A DNA stretch of 64,000 bases from contig JAQFVV010000014.1 in the NCBI GenBank assembly GCA_028023455.1, forward strand, positions 4,157,336-4,221,335, in the 5' to 3' direction. The notes beneath the pieces are model-generated. The model was not told where the DNA came from. It saw nothing but the letters and a program-made list of their open reading frames with translations, and searched no databases. Source of the stretch: Epiperipatus broadwayi. Its lineage: Eukaryota; Onychophora; Udeonychophora; Euonychophora; Peripatidae. The position numbers and the translations under genes are program-made. This document shows positions 1-11,986 of this stretch, in pieces; position 1 is the first letter of the stretch, and the number at the start of each line of letters is the position of its first letter.

Positions 1-494
1 TGGAAATCCAATGTTCTCTGTAGACGAGTTGTAATTATCTTAGTAAAAGATTTTGTATAAAACTGATAAAATGCTGATAGGTCTGTAATTTCTAATATCT
101 TCTTTATCACCTTTTTAAAATATTAATATTAATACTGCATTTTTCCAATCATCTGGTAAATCTTTATCATTTAGACATTTGGTAAAAATTTTTTTATTTC
201 TTCACCTGCTTCTTTTATTATATCAATTATAATTCCATCATTACCTAGAGCCTTTTCTTTCTTCATACATTTAATTGCCTGTCTCACTTCTTCATTTAAA
301 ATTCTGGACAATTCTGAAGAGGTGACTTTATAATTATTAAAGTCACTGTTATCCCTAATTCCTGATTTAAAAGTAAGACACACGAGAGTTATTTTAACCA
401 AATCTGGAAATTTGGCTTCAAATATTATTTTATTAACTAAAAATAATAAAATGTCATCAAAAATATCAACATTGCTGCTTATTTTAGTCATTAC
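1..494 (-). pseudogene. RTE-type LINE reverse transcriptase fragment (5' half of RT)
   Basis: Read on the minus strand, this stretch encodes the N-terminal part of an RTE/BovB-like non-LTR reverse transcriptase. The conserved block EVRQAIKCMKKEKALGNDGI corresponds to the usual E-V-x-A-I-x-x-M-K-x-x-K-A-x-G-x-D-G-I signature. It is followed by a P-D-D-W-K-N-A segment and R-N-Y-R-P-I-S-I-L near position 60. The frame is broken by a stop and a frameshift around 55-120, and the rest of RT runs off the left edge. The matching endonuclease end lies beyond the inserted LTR element, at 5848-6600. The family is clear; the subfamily is not. The copy is dead. Confidence 0.8.
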
Positions 495-624
495 TATTCA
501 ATCAACATCAGAACTGCCATTTTGTTTACATAATTTTAAAATTTCATATAGTGTAGAAATTGTTGAGTATAAGAGCATAAACAGAATTAACTTGTTTTAA
601 CTTGTCTAATCAAATTATGATTAT
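495..624 (-). other. Decayed RTE linker sequence up to the LTR insertion point
   Basis: This is AT-rich sequence between the RT fragment and the left LTR, presumably the RTE region upstream of RT. No open motif is recognised. Bases 620-624 (ATTAT) are the left target-site duplication of the inserted LTR element. Confidence 0.5.
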
Positions 625-1194
625 TGTCATATCTCACCTTGCCTTCAGAAATGTACTAGTCCATATTCCTTCCATATCTGATTGGATTAAGCAGCTAATG
701 AGCAGATAGATAAAAATCAGTCAATGATTAGTATGAGTCAATTGGAAGCGATTCTCTTTGAATATGATTCCAGTGAGTTTGAGTATATAGCAATAAATAG
801 TCAGCCTTTTTGGAGGTAAGGCAAAGAATATCCATCTAACCTAAGCAACAGTACATATTCTTCTTAGAAATTTGTGCTACAGTGAGCATTTTCCTTCTAG
901 CCATTATGCTATCAGTCTATGCAGTGAGGCAAGTCCATTATAAGTCTGGAAGCTGCTAAAGATCAGAGCTGACTTGAGGCAAACTGCCTGATACAGCCAG
1001 AATAGAAATTAGACAAACTTATGAGGCAGGCTGTTACATACAGCTGGAAGTGAGTAGAGTCCATCAGGCATGACTGGCCCTGATTGTATATTATGGAAAT
1101 ATATTTAGTTTTAAAAAAGTACATTAATTAAACTTCAGGTGTTTGTAGTTTTATTACCATAGGTTTGAGTCTGCAATCCAGACCAAACACAACA
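625..1194 (+). repeat. 5' LTR of the Ty3-type element
   Basis: About 570 bases match 5205-5841 in direct orientation, for example CTCACCTTGCCTTCAGAA against CTCATCTTGCCTTCAGAA and the shared block around CAGCTGGAAGTGAGTAGA. It starts TGT and ends ACA, the usual LTR termini. Divergence from the other LTR is clearly visible, so the insertion is old. Confidence 0.88.
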
Positions 1195-1215
1195 GAATTG
1201 GCACAGTCTGACAAA
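1195..1215 (+). promoter_or_regulatory. Primer-binding-site position
   Basis: The bases directly after the left LTR (GAATTGGCACAGTCTGAC) occupy the position where a tRNA primer would anneal. The priming tRNA cannot be named with confidence. Confidence 0.4.
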
Positions 1216-1609
1216 AGAAATATTTCCCCCCAAGACTGGAAAAATAGAATAAATACATGAGTGTGCAGTTGAAGAAAAATCATTGTATTAAAATAACTAT
1301 TCTTCCTGAATAAAAATCAGATTCAGCAGTTTGTTAAAGTTAAATTATTTAAATCTGCCTGAATAAAAACAGTTTCAGTAGATTCTAAAAAAAAGAATTG
1401 ACATCAAATGGTATGGGTGCATCGATTGAAGTCTTAAACCAATCATGAGTGTGTTATTCATAATATAGCATCAGAAGCTTTCACTAGTAAATTGTTAGCT
1501 TTGTCATTATCATTTCTGGACAATTACAAACTGTAGCCCTCAAATTAACATTATGAGTGGTAACTCACAATTGTTATTCTCATGACATTTAGAAGGAAAA
1601 TTACAAAAT

Positions 1610-2240
1610 GGATAACTTTTCTGGTTCCATGGAAGCTTTAATCCAGTTTACCATGAAGGCTGGGCAAGCTATAAGGAGCAATTAATTTTTTACCTGCAAG
1701 CTAACCACATCAAGAAGGCTGAAGTAAAAATGGCCATATTAGTGACATTAATAGGACCACAAACATACAAGATCCTAAACTCACAATCTACATCAAAAAA
1801 GCTTGTTGACCTAGATTTTGACTAAACATTAGCGATACTCACAAATTATTTTTCTCCAAAACCTCTGACAATAATGCATGAATATTATTTCAATTTCTGC
1901 ATCCAAAAGCAGGGGGAAAAACTAGAGAGTTTGCAATGCAAATCTGGACATTGGCATTAAAGTGCGATTTCAAGGATTTCATGAATGAAGCATTTCATGA
2001 TCATTTTATTTGCAGGTTAAATTATCACAACTTAAAAGTTAAATGACTAATGATGAGAGATTTAGACTTTGAATCAGCTTTGTCCCAAGCAATACTATCA
2101 GAATCAATAACTAGTCAGGTAAAGCCATTAAAAAATCTAATTATGATGTTCAAAAAATCAGTCAAAACTCTGGGTCAGTTAAACATCCAGCCAGCTCAGA
2201 TAACTCACCAACAATGAGTACAATGCATTATTATAGACAC
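1610..2240 (+). pseudogene. gag remnant of the Ty3-type element
   Basis: Pieces of a Ty3-type Gag matrix/capsid are readable in shifting frames. First is a segment with a FYLQAN-like motif. Next comes KKAEVKMAILVTLIGPQTYK, matching the usual K-x-A-x-L-L-x-x-x-G-x-x-T-Y block. It is followed by a segment with F-S-P-K-P-L and an R/Q-x-Q-G-E-x-L motif. Several stops and frameshifts interrupt it. A cysteine-rich stretch near 2290-2360 may be the zinc knuckle but is too damaged to confirm. Confidence 0.7.
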
Positions 2241-2379
2241 AATGAACATATGCACACACATACAGTATACCTGCACCTCCATACATTGTGTACAATTTGA
2301 AAACAAGTTTAAGAGCTGCTGGCCTTAAAGGAAGAGACAAATTGTCTGTTTAAATCATGCAAAAGACAATCAGTCTGGA

Positions 2380-2598
2380 TTTAATCCCAGGATTGTGATT
2401 AATGATACACTAGTTACAATAGAACAGAATACAGAGTCTGCAGTTTCCATTGTTTCAAAAAAGACCTGGGCTACCATTAACAAAAAAATAATGAAAATAT
2501 GCTGCATCCTAGCAGCAAGTCAGTCACAGACTACCAAGGCAATCATAAAACTGATGGGCCAAACAGTTAGCATTACAATGTCTAACAAGACAATGTAA
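2380..2598 (+). pseudogene. retroviral-type aspartic protease remnant
   Basis: An open 67-codon stretch (2395-2598) has the shape of an LTR-element protease. A beta-strand V-T-I leads to an active-site region that in living copies reads D-T-G/E-S. Here it reads QNTESAVSIVS, so the catalytic aspartate is replaced by asparagine. The flap region I-K-L-M-G-Q-T follows, as in relatives. With the catalytic residue gone the protein could not cleave. It is followed by frameshifted sequence leading to reverse transcriptase. Confidence 0.65.
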
Positions 2599-2999
2599 CT
2601 ATCACTGGTGGTGGCATCAGCTAATCATAGCTATTATACTGTGCTGGTTCAGTCCATAGGCTTTGCAGTAAAAAAGGTGAACTAGGTCACACAAATTAAT
2701 ATCTAATTACTCAGATATATTCAATAAAGAAATGGGACTTACATAGGACAAACAATCAATTTAACACTTAATAAAGAGATAAAACTCATTAGTTTTTCAG
2801 TGCATATAATTTCCACTGGTGTTGAGAATTAAAGTTGAAACAGAGCTCAAAAATTTGGAGGCAGCTGAGGTGATAAAATGAACAACATACTCAGAGTGGG
2901 TCACCCAATAGTGCCTATCATAAAAATTGGTGATGTTCATATATGTGGGATTACCAATGCACAATTAAAAAAATACTGGCAACAGATAATTAGTCACCA

Positions 3000-4015
3000 C
3001 CATCAATTAAACAAATCCTATCTACACTGTCAGATGGTAAGGTTTTGACAATGATTGATTTAAAACATGCATACTTACAACTACCAGTGGATGACCAGAC
3101 TTCAAGAGCATTATTAATAATAAACACATAAAGGCTTATTTAAAATGAACCAATTGCCTTTTGTTATATCAGTTATCCCAACAATATTCCAGAGAGTCAT
3201 GGATCAACTGGCTTCTGGAATACTGAATGCTCTACCATATTTTGATGATTTTTTATTAGTGCACATACGATCAACTCTGAGTGCCACCACAAAACTCCTA
3301 GACAATTCAAACCTTCTGGCATTAAAATAAATTTGGATGAGTATATATTTGAAGCAAATGAACTAGAGTTTCTTGGATCCAGGATATATGCAAGTAGCAT
3401 TCTTCCAATTTGAAAGTAAATTATGGCAATTAAAAAGCCCAAACACCTGAAAATAAGAAAAAACCCACAGTCATTTGGGGGACACATCAAAGTGTTTTTA
3501 TATCATAAAACTGAGGTGGCTGAACCAATATACAGGTTACTGAATAGAAAGACAGTCTGGAAGTGAGACAATAAGCATGACAAACCCTTCAAGAAAATGA
3601 AAAATCTGATATCAGAAAGAATAGTGTGATGCATTACCAGTATGAACAGGGGTCATGTTGTCCTATAGGAATAATGATGGGATACACAGCCCTATTGCCT
3701 TTGCATCAAAGTGTATATCAAAGGCTGAGAAAAACTATGCTCAAATTGATAGAGGCTCTTGCTTTGATTAAGAGCATTAAGAAATTTCATGACTACCTAT
3801 ATGGTAGATTGTTCATCCTATAAACAGGTCATAGATCCCTATTGAGAATATTTACATCTGACAAGGGAATCTTTCAGCACGCCTCACCATGAATGCTGAA
3901 ATGGTTCAATTTTTTTGTCAGGTTATGGGTTTACATTACAGTACATAGAGAGATAACATATTCCCCATGTTGATGCATTAAGTCAGTCACCAGTAGAGGA
4001 TGCAAACAATCTAAC
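3000..4015 (+). pseudogene. reverse transcriptase and RNase H remnant (Ty3 type)
   Basis: From about 3041 the frame reads TMIDLKHAYLQLPVDDQT, the motif-A region of Ty3-type reverse transcriptase with its catalytic D. Further on are F-x-R-V-M-D and then YFDDFLLV (3238-3261), the Y-x-D-D active-site box. After 3440 comes the connection/RNase H region with recognisable L-x-x-G-I-x-Q-H-A and V-D-A-L-S-Q segments near 3860-3990. The last is the D-A-L-S-R tail motif of RNase H. Stops and frameshifts are frequent throughout. The YFDD box survives in an otherwise dead gene. Confidence 0.8.
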
Positions 4016-4269
4016 TATATCAAGTCAATCAATTAACATGATTGACTTAGAATCAAATACATCACTAAACAGTAAAACAGTGGCAGAATGGATAACTAAT
4101 GACCATGGATTCTAAAGGGTACAAACATGGATCCAACAAGGTTGGCCAATAAAAAACTGAATGAGCTGCATTAAGTTTACTTGTCACAAAGGCTGGATCA
4201 CCCAACTAAATATGACTGCATTATCTGGGGATCCAGAGTAGTGATTCTCAGAACTGGATGATCCTGAGT

Positions 4270-4990
4270 GCTCAGTCTGTTACATAATGAGCACCTGGGG
4301 ATAGTTCAAATAAAGATACTGGCAAGTGTGATGGACTACTCTGGATGCTGATATTGAGGTTAAAGTCCATCATTGCTGGCACTGCACAATGAATTAAAAC
4401 ATGTCAGCAAAGGACAAAACAATTCAGTGGATTAAACCTGAAGGACTGTGATGTGAACTCCATGTGAATCATGCAGTCCCATGGACAGACAAACTACTAC
4501 TGATAGTAGTTGACTCATGCTCTAAATATCTGGAGGTAATGGAAGTCTCATCACTTAAATCCATAACAACAATAGGTCTTAGAAGGCTATTTGCAACACA
4601 TAACCTACATAAAATAATAGTTTAAGATAATGACACAGAATTTAGCTAGTGTACAGCCCACCATTTCATCCAGAAAGCAATGGCCAGGTTGAAAGACTAG
4701 TTCAAGAGCTAAAAATTAAGTTGACAACAAAGATTTTCTAACCAACCTGTCAGCTTTGAAACCTAATACAAACTATGGAAAAAAGGAAATGACAATGTAA
4801 AAGTGCAAAAAGGCACTCAGGTGCTATGAAGAATGTACAATGGATCTACAAAATAAATCCCAACAATAGTGATGAAACTGAAAGGATTTTACACACTATT
4901 AGTAGAAATAGGAGATGGTTGCCAACATCATCACCACTTAAACCAAATGAGACTAAATCATATATAAACTAAAGACTGTAGCAAACCAAA
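4270..4990 (+). pseudogene. integrase remnant (Ty3 type)
   Basis: Near 4285-4390 is a degraded zinc-binding domain with H-L-G-I-V-Q-I-K and a C-x2-C pair (HHCWHC). The catalytic core follows: LLLIVVDSCSKYLEVMEVSS (about 4498-4558) carries the first catalytic D. A D-N-D-T-E-F segment near 4628-4645 carries the second, and the Q-x-E-R-L region near 4685-4710 should hold the glutamate. Stops are common. A C-terminal tail continues toward 5190 as a hydrophilic open stretch rich in D, K and Q. Confidence 0.75.
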
Positions 4991-5189
4991 TGAACATCCA
5001 AGGACAAGTATGTCAAACAATGATGATGACAAACAAGTCAAAGACAGCAAACCAAAAGAATATCCAGAGACAAAACATCAAGCAAAGATGATGAACAAGC
5101 CAAAAACAGCAGCATACCAAGGGAATCAACAAGGTGAACAATACATCATCCAACACATCTGTATGAATACATTCTCCAGGGATAATTTT

Positions 5190-5204
5190 AGTGAGGAGGA
5201 GGGA
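5190..5204 (+). promoter_or_regulatory. Polypurine tract before the 3' LTR
   Basis: The purine-rich run GTGAGGAGGAGGGA lies directly upstream of the right LTR, where second-strand priming occurs in LTR elements. Its position fixes the LTR start at about 5205. Confidence 0.7.
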
Positions 5205-5841
5205 TTTCATATCTCATCTTGCCTTCAGAAGTGGACTAGTCCAGATTCCTTCCAGACTGATCTGATTAAGCATTTATTGGCACTACCCAATGAGAAAACA
5301 GGTAGATAGAAATCAGCCAATGGTTAGTATGGGTCAATAAGCAGTGATTCTCTCTGAATCTGATTGCTTTCAGTGAGGTTGAAGATCTGGCAATAAAGCA
5401 GAGAACATCTGTCTAAGCTAAGGAACACTACACATTCTCCTTAGAAACCTCTGATAACAGTGAGCATTTCTCTTCTAGCCATTATGCTATTGGTATATGT
5501 AGTGAAGTAAGTCCATGATAAGATTGGAAACTGCTAAAGCTGTCATCAAGGAAAGCTGTCTGGTACAGCCAAAATAGTCATTAGACAAACTCATGAGCCA
5601 GGCAGTTACATACAGCTGGAAGTGAGTAGAATCTGTCAGGCATGACTGGCCCTGCATTAATTAAGACTATCTACCTGTATATTCATTGATTGTATATTAT
5701 GTAAATATATTTAGTCCTAATAAAGTATATTAATTAAACTTTAGATGTTTGTAGTTTTTGTTATCATTGGTTTGGGACTGTAGTTTTTGTTAACAAAAAC
5801 TAATCGTTGGTTTGAGACTGCAATCCAGATCAAAACCAACA
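5205..5841 (+). repeat. 3' LTR of the Ty3-type element
   Basis: This is the direct repeat of 625-1194. It is longer because of small internal insertions, the clearest being a partial duplication of the TTGG-TTTGAGACTG area around 5768-5820. The initial TG has become TT. It is followed by ATTAT, the right copy of the target duplication. Confidence 0.87.
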
Positions 5842-5847
5842 ATTATT

Positions 5848-6600
5848 AAATTTTATATCATTATATTTTAATAATTTTTATTCTATGACCAAAAGTATTA
5901 TAAGACTTATTTAGTAATGAAAAAGAATCTCGAAATATACATTTTTATATGATATTATATTTATCTAAAGTTCTGTTAATACTATTGTATGTTTTTTATA
6001 TCTCCTTTATTCTGTTCAAAAGTTTTTCTGTAAAAACTTTTTTCTGACCTTATAAAATATTTACTTCATTTCCTAAATATTTATATTTTTGTAATAAGAT
6101 ATTATCACTTTTATTTGTTATTTTTTGTTGTATTTTTTAAATTAAACAAGAAGTAATCCTTAGAAATCATTTCCCTTTTTGATCTGTTTTCTTTCAAATA
6201 TTGTTAATGAATTATTATAAACATTAAAAATATCCACAAATATTTTTATACAGTTTTTTGTATTTTCTATTTTTTCAATTAATGACTAGTCAATTATTTT
6301 CTATTTTATTTTTTTTCAATTAATGACTAGTCAATTATTTTCTATTTTATTTTTATCTGTGATTTTATATGTATTGCCTCTTATTTTATTTCCGATTTTG
6401 GTACGATTTCAATTCTTAAATAATTTTGCTGTAAAAACAATGAAATAATGATCTATAATTTTATCTGCAATTATTAGTGAAATTCTTCTCATGTAAAAGT
6501 TTTAAAACAACTACTAACTAATTCCATATTCAGATAAAATATCTAAATATCAACACTTAAATCATAATTTATTATTCTTTAACCAATTTTTAAATTAATT
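5848..6600 (-). pseudogene. RTE-type LINE endonuclease-end / linker fragment
   Basis: The minus strand around 6400-6500 reads I-D-H-Y-F-I-V-F-T-A-K-L-F-K-N-R-N-R, resembling the S-D-H-H-L-V-x-A-K-L end of an RTE apurinic endonuclease. It is followed by a lysine-rich linker with F-V-D-I-Y and K-R-K-Q-like motifs. It has the same strand and is in correct order with the RT fragment at 1-494, so both are probably one LINE split by the LTR element. Confidence is moderate because it is heavily mutated. Confidence 0.55.
6273..6354. repeat. Tandem duplication, 41-base unit, two copies
   Basis: The unit beginning TTTCAATTAATGACTAGTCA occurs at 6273 and again at 6314 with almost no change. It lies within the RTE remnant. 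Confidence 0.9.
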
Positions 6601-6899
6601 TAGGAATATTGATGTGCTGTTATTGGGTTCTTTGTAAATTAGAAAGAAGATTAAATTTGAATTCTACAACTTATATCACAAATAACAAAACTAGATTCAA
6701 TATTATTAACAATAATATTATAATAGATAAAAATCATGATATCATACCATTTTCTGTTTTTCAACGACATTCAAATTCTTTTAAAGCCATATATACTATA
6801 TATTGATGCTACTTCAAAATTAATATCAATTTCAGATAGGAGAAATATATCAACAAATACTAATGATTTAATTATTATGCAAAAGATAATCCAATATTT

Positions 6900-8000
6900 T
6901 CTCTTACCTTTTATTTGCATCAGAGATAAGTGAAAACAATGCAAATAATTTTAAATTTTTTTGACCAATTAAATAGAATTTTAAATGTTCAAATCTAATT
7001 TTATCATCATGATCATTACCTTGTATCATAGAAATTGTTTCCATACAAAACACATTTCTTCCAAAACATTTAGAGCCTGCAATAAATGACACTTTCTTCA
7101 ATACATAGATGATGTATTTATATGTTCTTCAAAAGATAAAGTTACTAACATTCTCTCTGAATTTAATAAAAAATCTCTACTGAAATGGACCATGGAAGAT
7201 AAAGATTAAAACATAAATTTTTCGGATTTATGAATTCAAAGAAATGAATCTATGCTTGACTATAAAATGATCATAAAATTGATCCAAGTGAAAGGTGCAA
7301 CCACTCCAAATCTAATATGTCATTTGACTATCAAATGGTTGGACTAAAGGGATTTTTATATCAAAAAAAATTTGTGTAAATCAGAAGCTGATAGAAAACT
7401 TAACTTTGAAGAATATATCAAAGATCTTATAGATATAGGCTATAAACATTCAACATTAATAATAATAGTAAAAAAAATATATGAACTTTAGAAAAACCAC
7501 TACCAACAATACTCCATCCAAGCCATGGATTAGCTTCCCATATATTTCTAGCAAATCAACAAAGCTTTGGAAAATTTGCACAAACAATGCTCTAATAGTA
7601 TTTATAACACCAACCTCACTTAACAACCTTTCAAACAATACTAAAGACACAATTACATTCAAACATGCTCATCAACTACTTTATAAAATTTCATGCCCAT
7701 CTCTAATGTCTGATATGGCATACTATGGAGAGTTTTGAGTTAATAAATCTATGAAAATCACCCAGCTTTTCTATCTTTAAAAAGCAAAACAAGATTGGCA
7801 ATATAAGCCAATTTTCCTAGAGCATGAGCTTGCTACAGGACCCACGTTTTCACCTTCTATTATTAAAATGATCTGCACGGAGAGTGATGATAGTAAGAGA
7901 AAGTTCAAGGAGGCATGGGTTATTGCAAGAGATTAGAATTCAATTAAGAGGAAGGGAGTCTTGCATTTCTTTGTTGAAAAAATGGATCATCTGACTTATA
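6900..8000 (+). pseudogene. Penelope-like element: reverse transcriptase plus GIY-YIG endonuclease remnant
   Basis: The plus strand carries a decayed Penelope-like polyprotein. The RT active-site box reads LQYIDDVFICSS at about 7097-7132. The typical K-W-T-M-E-x-x and I-N-F-x-D-L-x-I-x-R blocks follow. The RT C-terminus (WISFPYISSKS, then N-A-L-I-V-F-I-T-P at about 7526-7615) matches the x-x-P-Y-I and I-x-V-x-F-K-P positions of Penelope RTs. A GIY-YIG-like part follows with L-Y-K-I-S-C at about 7680 and R-K-F-K-E-A-W-V-I near 7890-7920. Stops and frameshifts are present. The 5' limit is unclear and may begin near 6600. Confidence 0.7.
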
Positions 8001-8095
8001 TAATTTACATTTCTTGTTGCAATAATTTACATATTATATAAACTATATAGACAGTCTGCTCCTGGCATTGTTAGTTAATTAATTTTTCTATTAAG

Positions 8096-8162
<67 letters not shown>

Positions 8163-8379
8163 TATATTTAAAGTTAGTGATTTAATGTTGTGTGATATTA
8201 TTAAATTTGTTTGTGTGATATTTAAAGTTGGTGATATATAATGTTTTGTGATATTATAAGTTGAATTTGGAATATTAATAAAAATTAAATTAAGAATTAA
8301 CACATATAGATGATGGAAAAGTAATATAAAAATAAGTAGAACACATCACAAACTAGAAAAACAATATATATATATATAC
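8001..8379. repeat. (TA)n tract at 8098-8155 and AT-rich flanks
   Basis: A pure TA dinucleotide tract of about 57 bases is followed by AT-rich sequence with no gene. Penelope-like elements often end in such tracts. Confidence 0.9.
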
Positions 8380-9196
<817 letters not shown>

Positions 9197-11261
9197 TGTA
9201 ATGTGTATATATTATAACGATCCAAACGAAGTGGGAGATCGCATCGCACCGCACCGCACTACCAAAGGTGCCATCTAGGCATTTGAGCCTAGAAAAATTT
9301 ATAAAGTAGGCAGATACGCGCTGTTAGGATTCCACTTTATTTACATATTTAGATCGTTAGCCCATTGTCACTAGCTCAGTGGAGACGCAGAGATAATAAA
9401 ATATATAACCTTAGATATAAATATAAAAAAATAATAAAAGCCACTGCCAGAAATTAACACAGAAAAATATTTATTTACGCACATATAAAATCATTCTAAA
9501 TTCGAGGAATAAGTTTAACATTTAGATTTTTATCTTAATTTTTAATTTTACATTTAAAATAGCTTGCTATAATGTTTAATATTTTATTTAGAGGGTCGGG
9601 TATGAATAGGCTACATAGATCTGCATTTGAAAAGACAATATTCTTCCCTTATTTAACCCCAGGCTAAAAGTTCAAAGTCAAACTGACGCCAATCATCCGA
9701 TACATTTATGTATTCAATGTAGCATGAAAATACAACGGCACTAAATAGACTATACTGTCAGGAATGCACAGTATAGTGAGACGACATTGTTGCTCTCCAC
9801 CACCAGGAATGCTACTTCTGATGGCGAGTAGAACAATAAACATAAAACTCCATAGGAATGGATTGCGTCTTGCGTCTTACTATCCAATTCCATAGGCAAC
9901 AGAGGGTGTGCGGCATATATATGTAATCCTGCACATGGTGGATCTCCTGCTACATTTACTACCTACACAAATATATCGAAACCATTGAGCCAATTCAACC
10001 ACGAAACAAATAACCTAAGATTACCCTCCCTTAATATAACCTTACAAAACTATATGGTCGTTCACGCCCGACTTAAATTTATCATTTAGATATGTTCGCA
10101 CAGATAACTTTTATACAATTTGTTTTAAAATGTTAAGTATAGATCGGCTGCACAGATTCCACGGTCAAAAACATCCAAATTAAACACAATCGATCAAAAT
10201 ACAAAATCATCGATAACGTCAATTGCAAAAAGGGAATACACAAAACCCATGGCACTCACCATAAGGTGCCTGCATTAACATCGTTGACCTATACATTCTA
10301 ATCGACTGTGAAAATCTCAACATCATCAACCGCTAACGAATCTATGCAATGTCTATACCCAACTTTAAATTTTATGCATTTAAAATTTAAACAATAAATA
10401 ATTTATACAATTAAAATGAATGGAAATGATTTTTTATCAATAACAAACATATAAAATTAAACATCAATTGATTTTAAACTTAAAGATCAGATAGAAATTC
10501 CATTTTAACATTTAAATTGCTTGCACGAAAGTTCTTAATTATTTAAAAATTTTTTAAGTTCATTGTTAATAGCTTACGGAAGAAGAGTCCAGGTTCTTGT
10601 TTTTCCACGGAGTCCTTGTTTGAAACCCGGCCAGATGTTCCGGAGGTAGCATTAGCTGGTTCATTTCGGTATCACAATCAGTTCATTTTTTAAAATAGAG
10701 AGAGAGTGTGTGATATGTGCGTCTCTATCACCACTCTCAAAAAACAGGTGGAACTGCCCAATACTCAATATTTCTCCTTTTTATATTATCCACACGGATT
10801 CAAACAACAAAACGTCACCAATCCATCACTTCCGTTAGGGTCCGAGCCAAGGCTTGGTGCTTCCATTAGTCAAGCTAATTTCTCTTATCTAATTTCCATC
10901 TGACCCTTTAATTACATAAGACCCTTGAGGGCTAGCTTGTTTTTCAAATAATAAACAATCATTTCCATTTATAGATTACAGGAATTAATTAATACCTGTT
11001 TTTATTTTAACTTATATTAAATATTTTAATATTTAACTCTTGTATTTTTTTATCAAAAAAAAAATACGTTCAAATACTTTTTTTTTATTTATATAAAAAA
11101 AAATATATTTTTAAAGTTTAGCATCTGTGCGAATATATATATTTAACAACATTTTAATTTTAGCGTTTAGTTTTTTTATAGATTTTTAATATATTTATTT
11201 TTATTTGCGAACTTTGTTTTTCTTTTAAATTAATGTAACGACATATTTATATATCGTTACA
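9197..11261 (-). mobile_element. Possible solo LTR (about 2.06 kb), minus orientation
   Basis: The block is less AT-rich and richer in CpG than its surroundings. Its ends are TGTAATG (left) and CGTTACA (right), the TGTAA...TTACA form usual for LTRs. On the minus strand it has a TATA-like box (10777-10790), a purine/pyrimidine-rich leader and a CCGTAAGCT splice-donor-like site near 10570. No open reading frame of note and no target duplication are seen. A TIR-type non-autonomous element is the alternative. Confidence 0.4.
10777..10790 (-). promoter_or_regulatory. TATA-box-like element in the putative solo LTR
   Basis: The minus strand reads GATAATATAAAAAGG, a good TATA-box match placed mid-block, as in an LTR promoter. 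A functional role is inference. Confidence 0.35.
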
Positions 11262-11986
11262 ATATATATATATGGTTTAAAAATACCATTTCATAGTGGC
11301 TTCATTCAGCTCAAGTTTTGAAGTATTAAAAGGTACATGACTTTGCTGGTTTTTTTTAAAAATAGTGAAATATCTCAGTAGGTGTCTTTACAAGCACAAT
11401 TTAAGGGAATATGACTACAACATTTTTCTCTGGATTTTTCTGCATAAAACTATTTGTGTCACTTAGAAGAATTAATTAAATGATGTGTCATGAGAATAAA
11501 GTATTACTTGATGAATGTGTAAAACCATGCCATATAAAAAGCCAAATCATATTGACACATTTCTAAAGTTCATATTTATCTGGTGAACATCAAATAAAAT
11601 CTATCAGCTAGATATTCTCTTAAATGTAAAAAATCGTGATAATAGTTTCATCAAAATACTTTCTGAACCAATCATTTTTTTGCATGGAAACATTTTCAGC
11701 TTCAAATTATATAAATACTTTGGAAAATCATAACAGTTTAAACAATTTTTATAAATCCATAAAAATATACATTGATATATAAAATATAAAAGATAGTGTC
11801 ACAAATCAATTATGTCTCCTTATGAAATAAATTTTGATATCATTCTAATATTAAATATAATTTTATAAAGGGACTCTTTTATTAATTTCAATATTCATGA
11901 ACTCTTACAACAATTAAAATAATTTATTATACTCTTACAATGATTTAAATTTCTGGTTAATGAGTGGATGATGTGAAAAAATGCTG
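11262..11986. other. AT-rich non-coding sequence
   Basis: It contains a short TA run near 11262-11275 and otherwise no gene or repeat I can support. Confidence 0.6.

Larger units (their letters stand above)
625..5841 (+). mobile_element. Ty3/mdg4-type LTR retrotransposon, full length but inactive
   Basis: Two long direct repeats (625-1194 and 5205-5841) flank remnants of gag, protease, reverse transcriptase, RNase H and integrase in that order, which is the Metaviridae arrangement. The left LTR begins TGTCATATCTCA and both LTRs end close to CAATCCAG...CAACA. The sequence ATTAT occurs immediately before the left LTR (620-624) and immediately after the right LTR (5842-5846), a 5-base target duplication typical of this group. 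All coding parts contain many stops and frameshifts. The element sits inside an older RTE LINE, whose pieces lie on either side. Confidence 0.9.
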
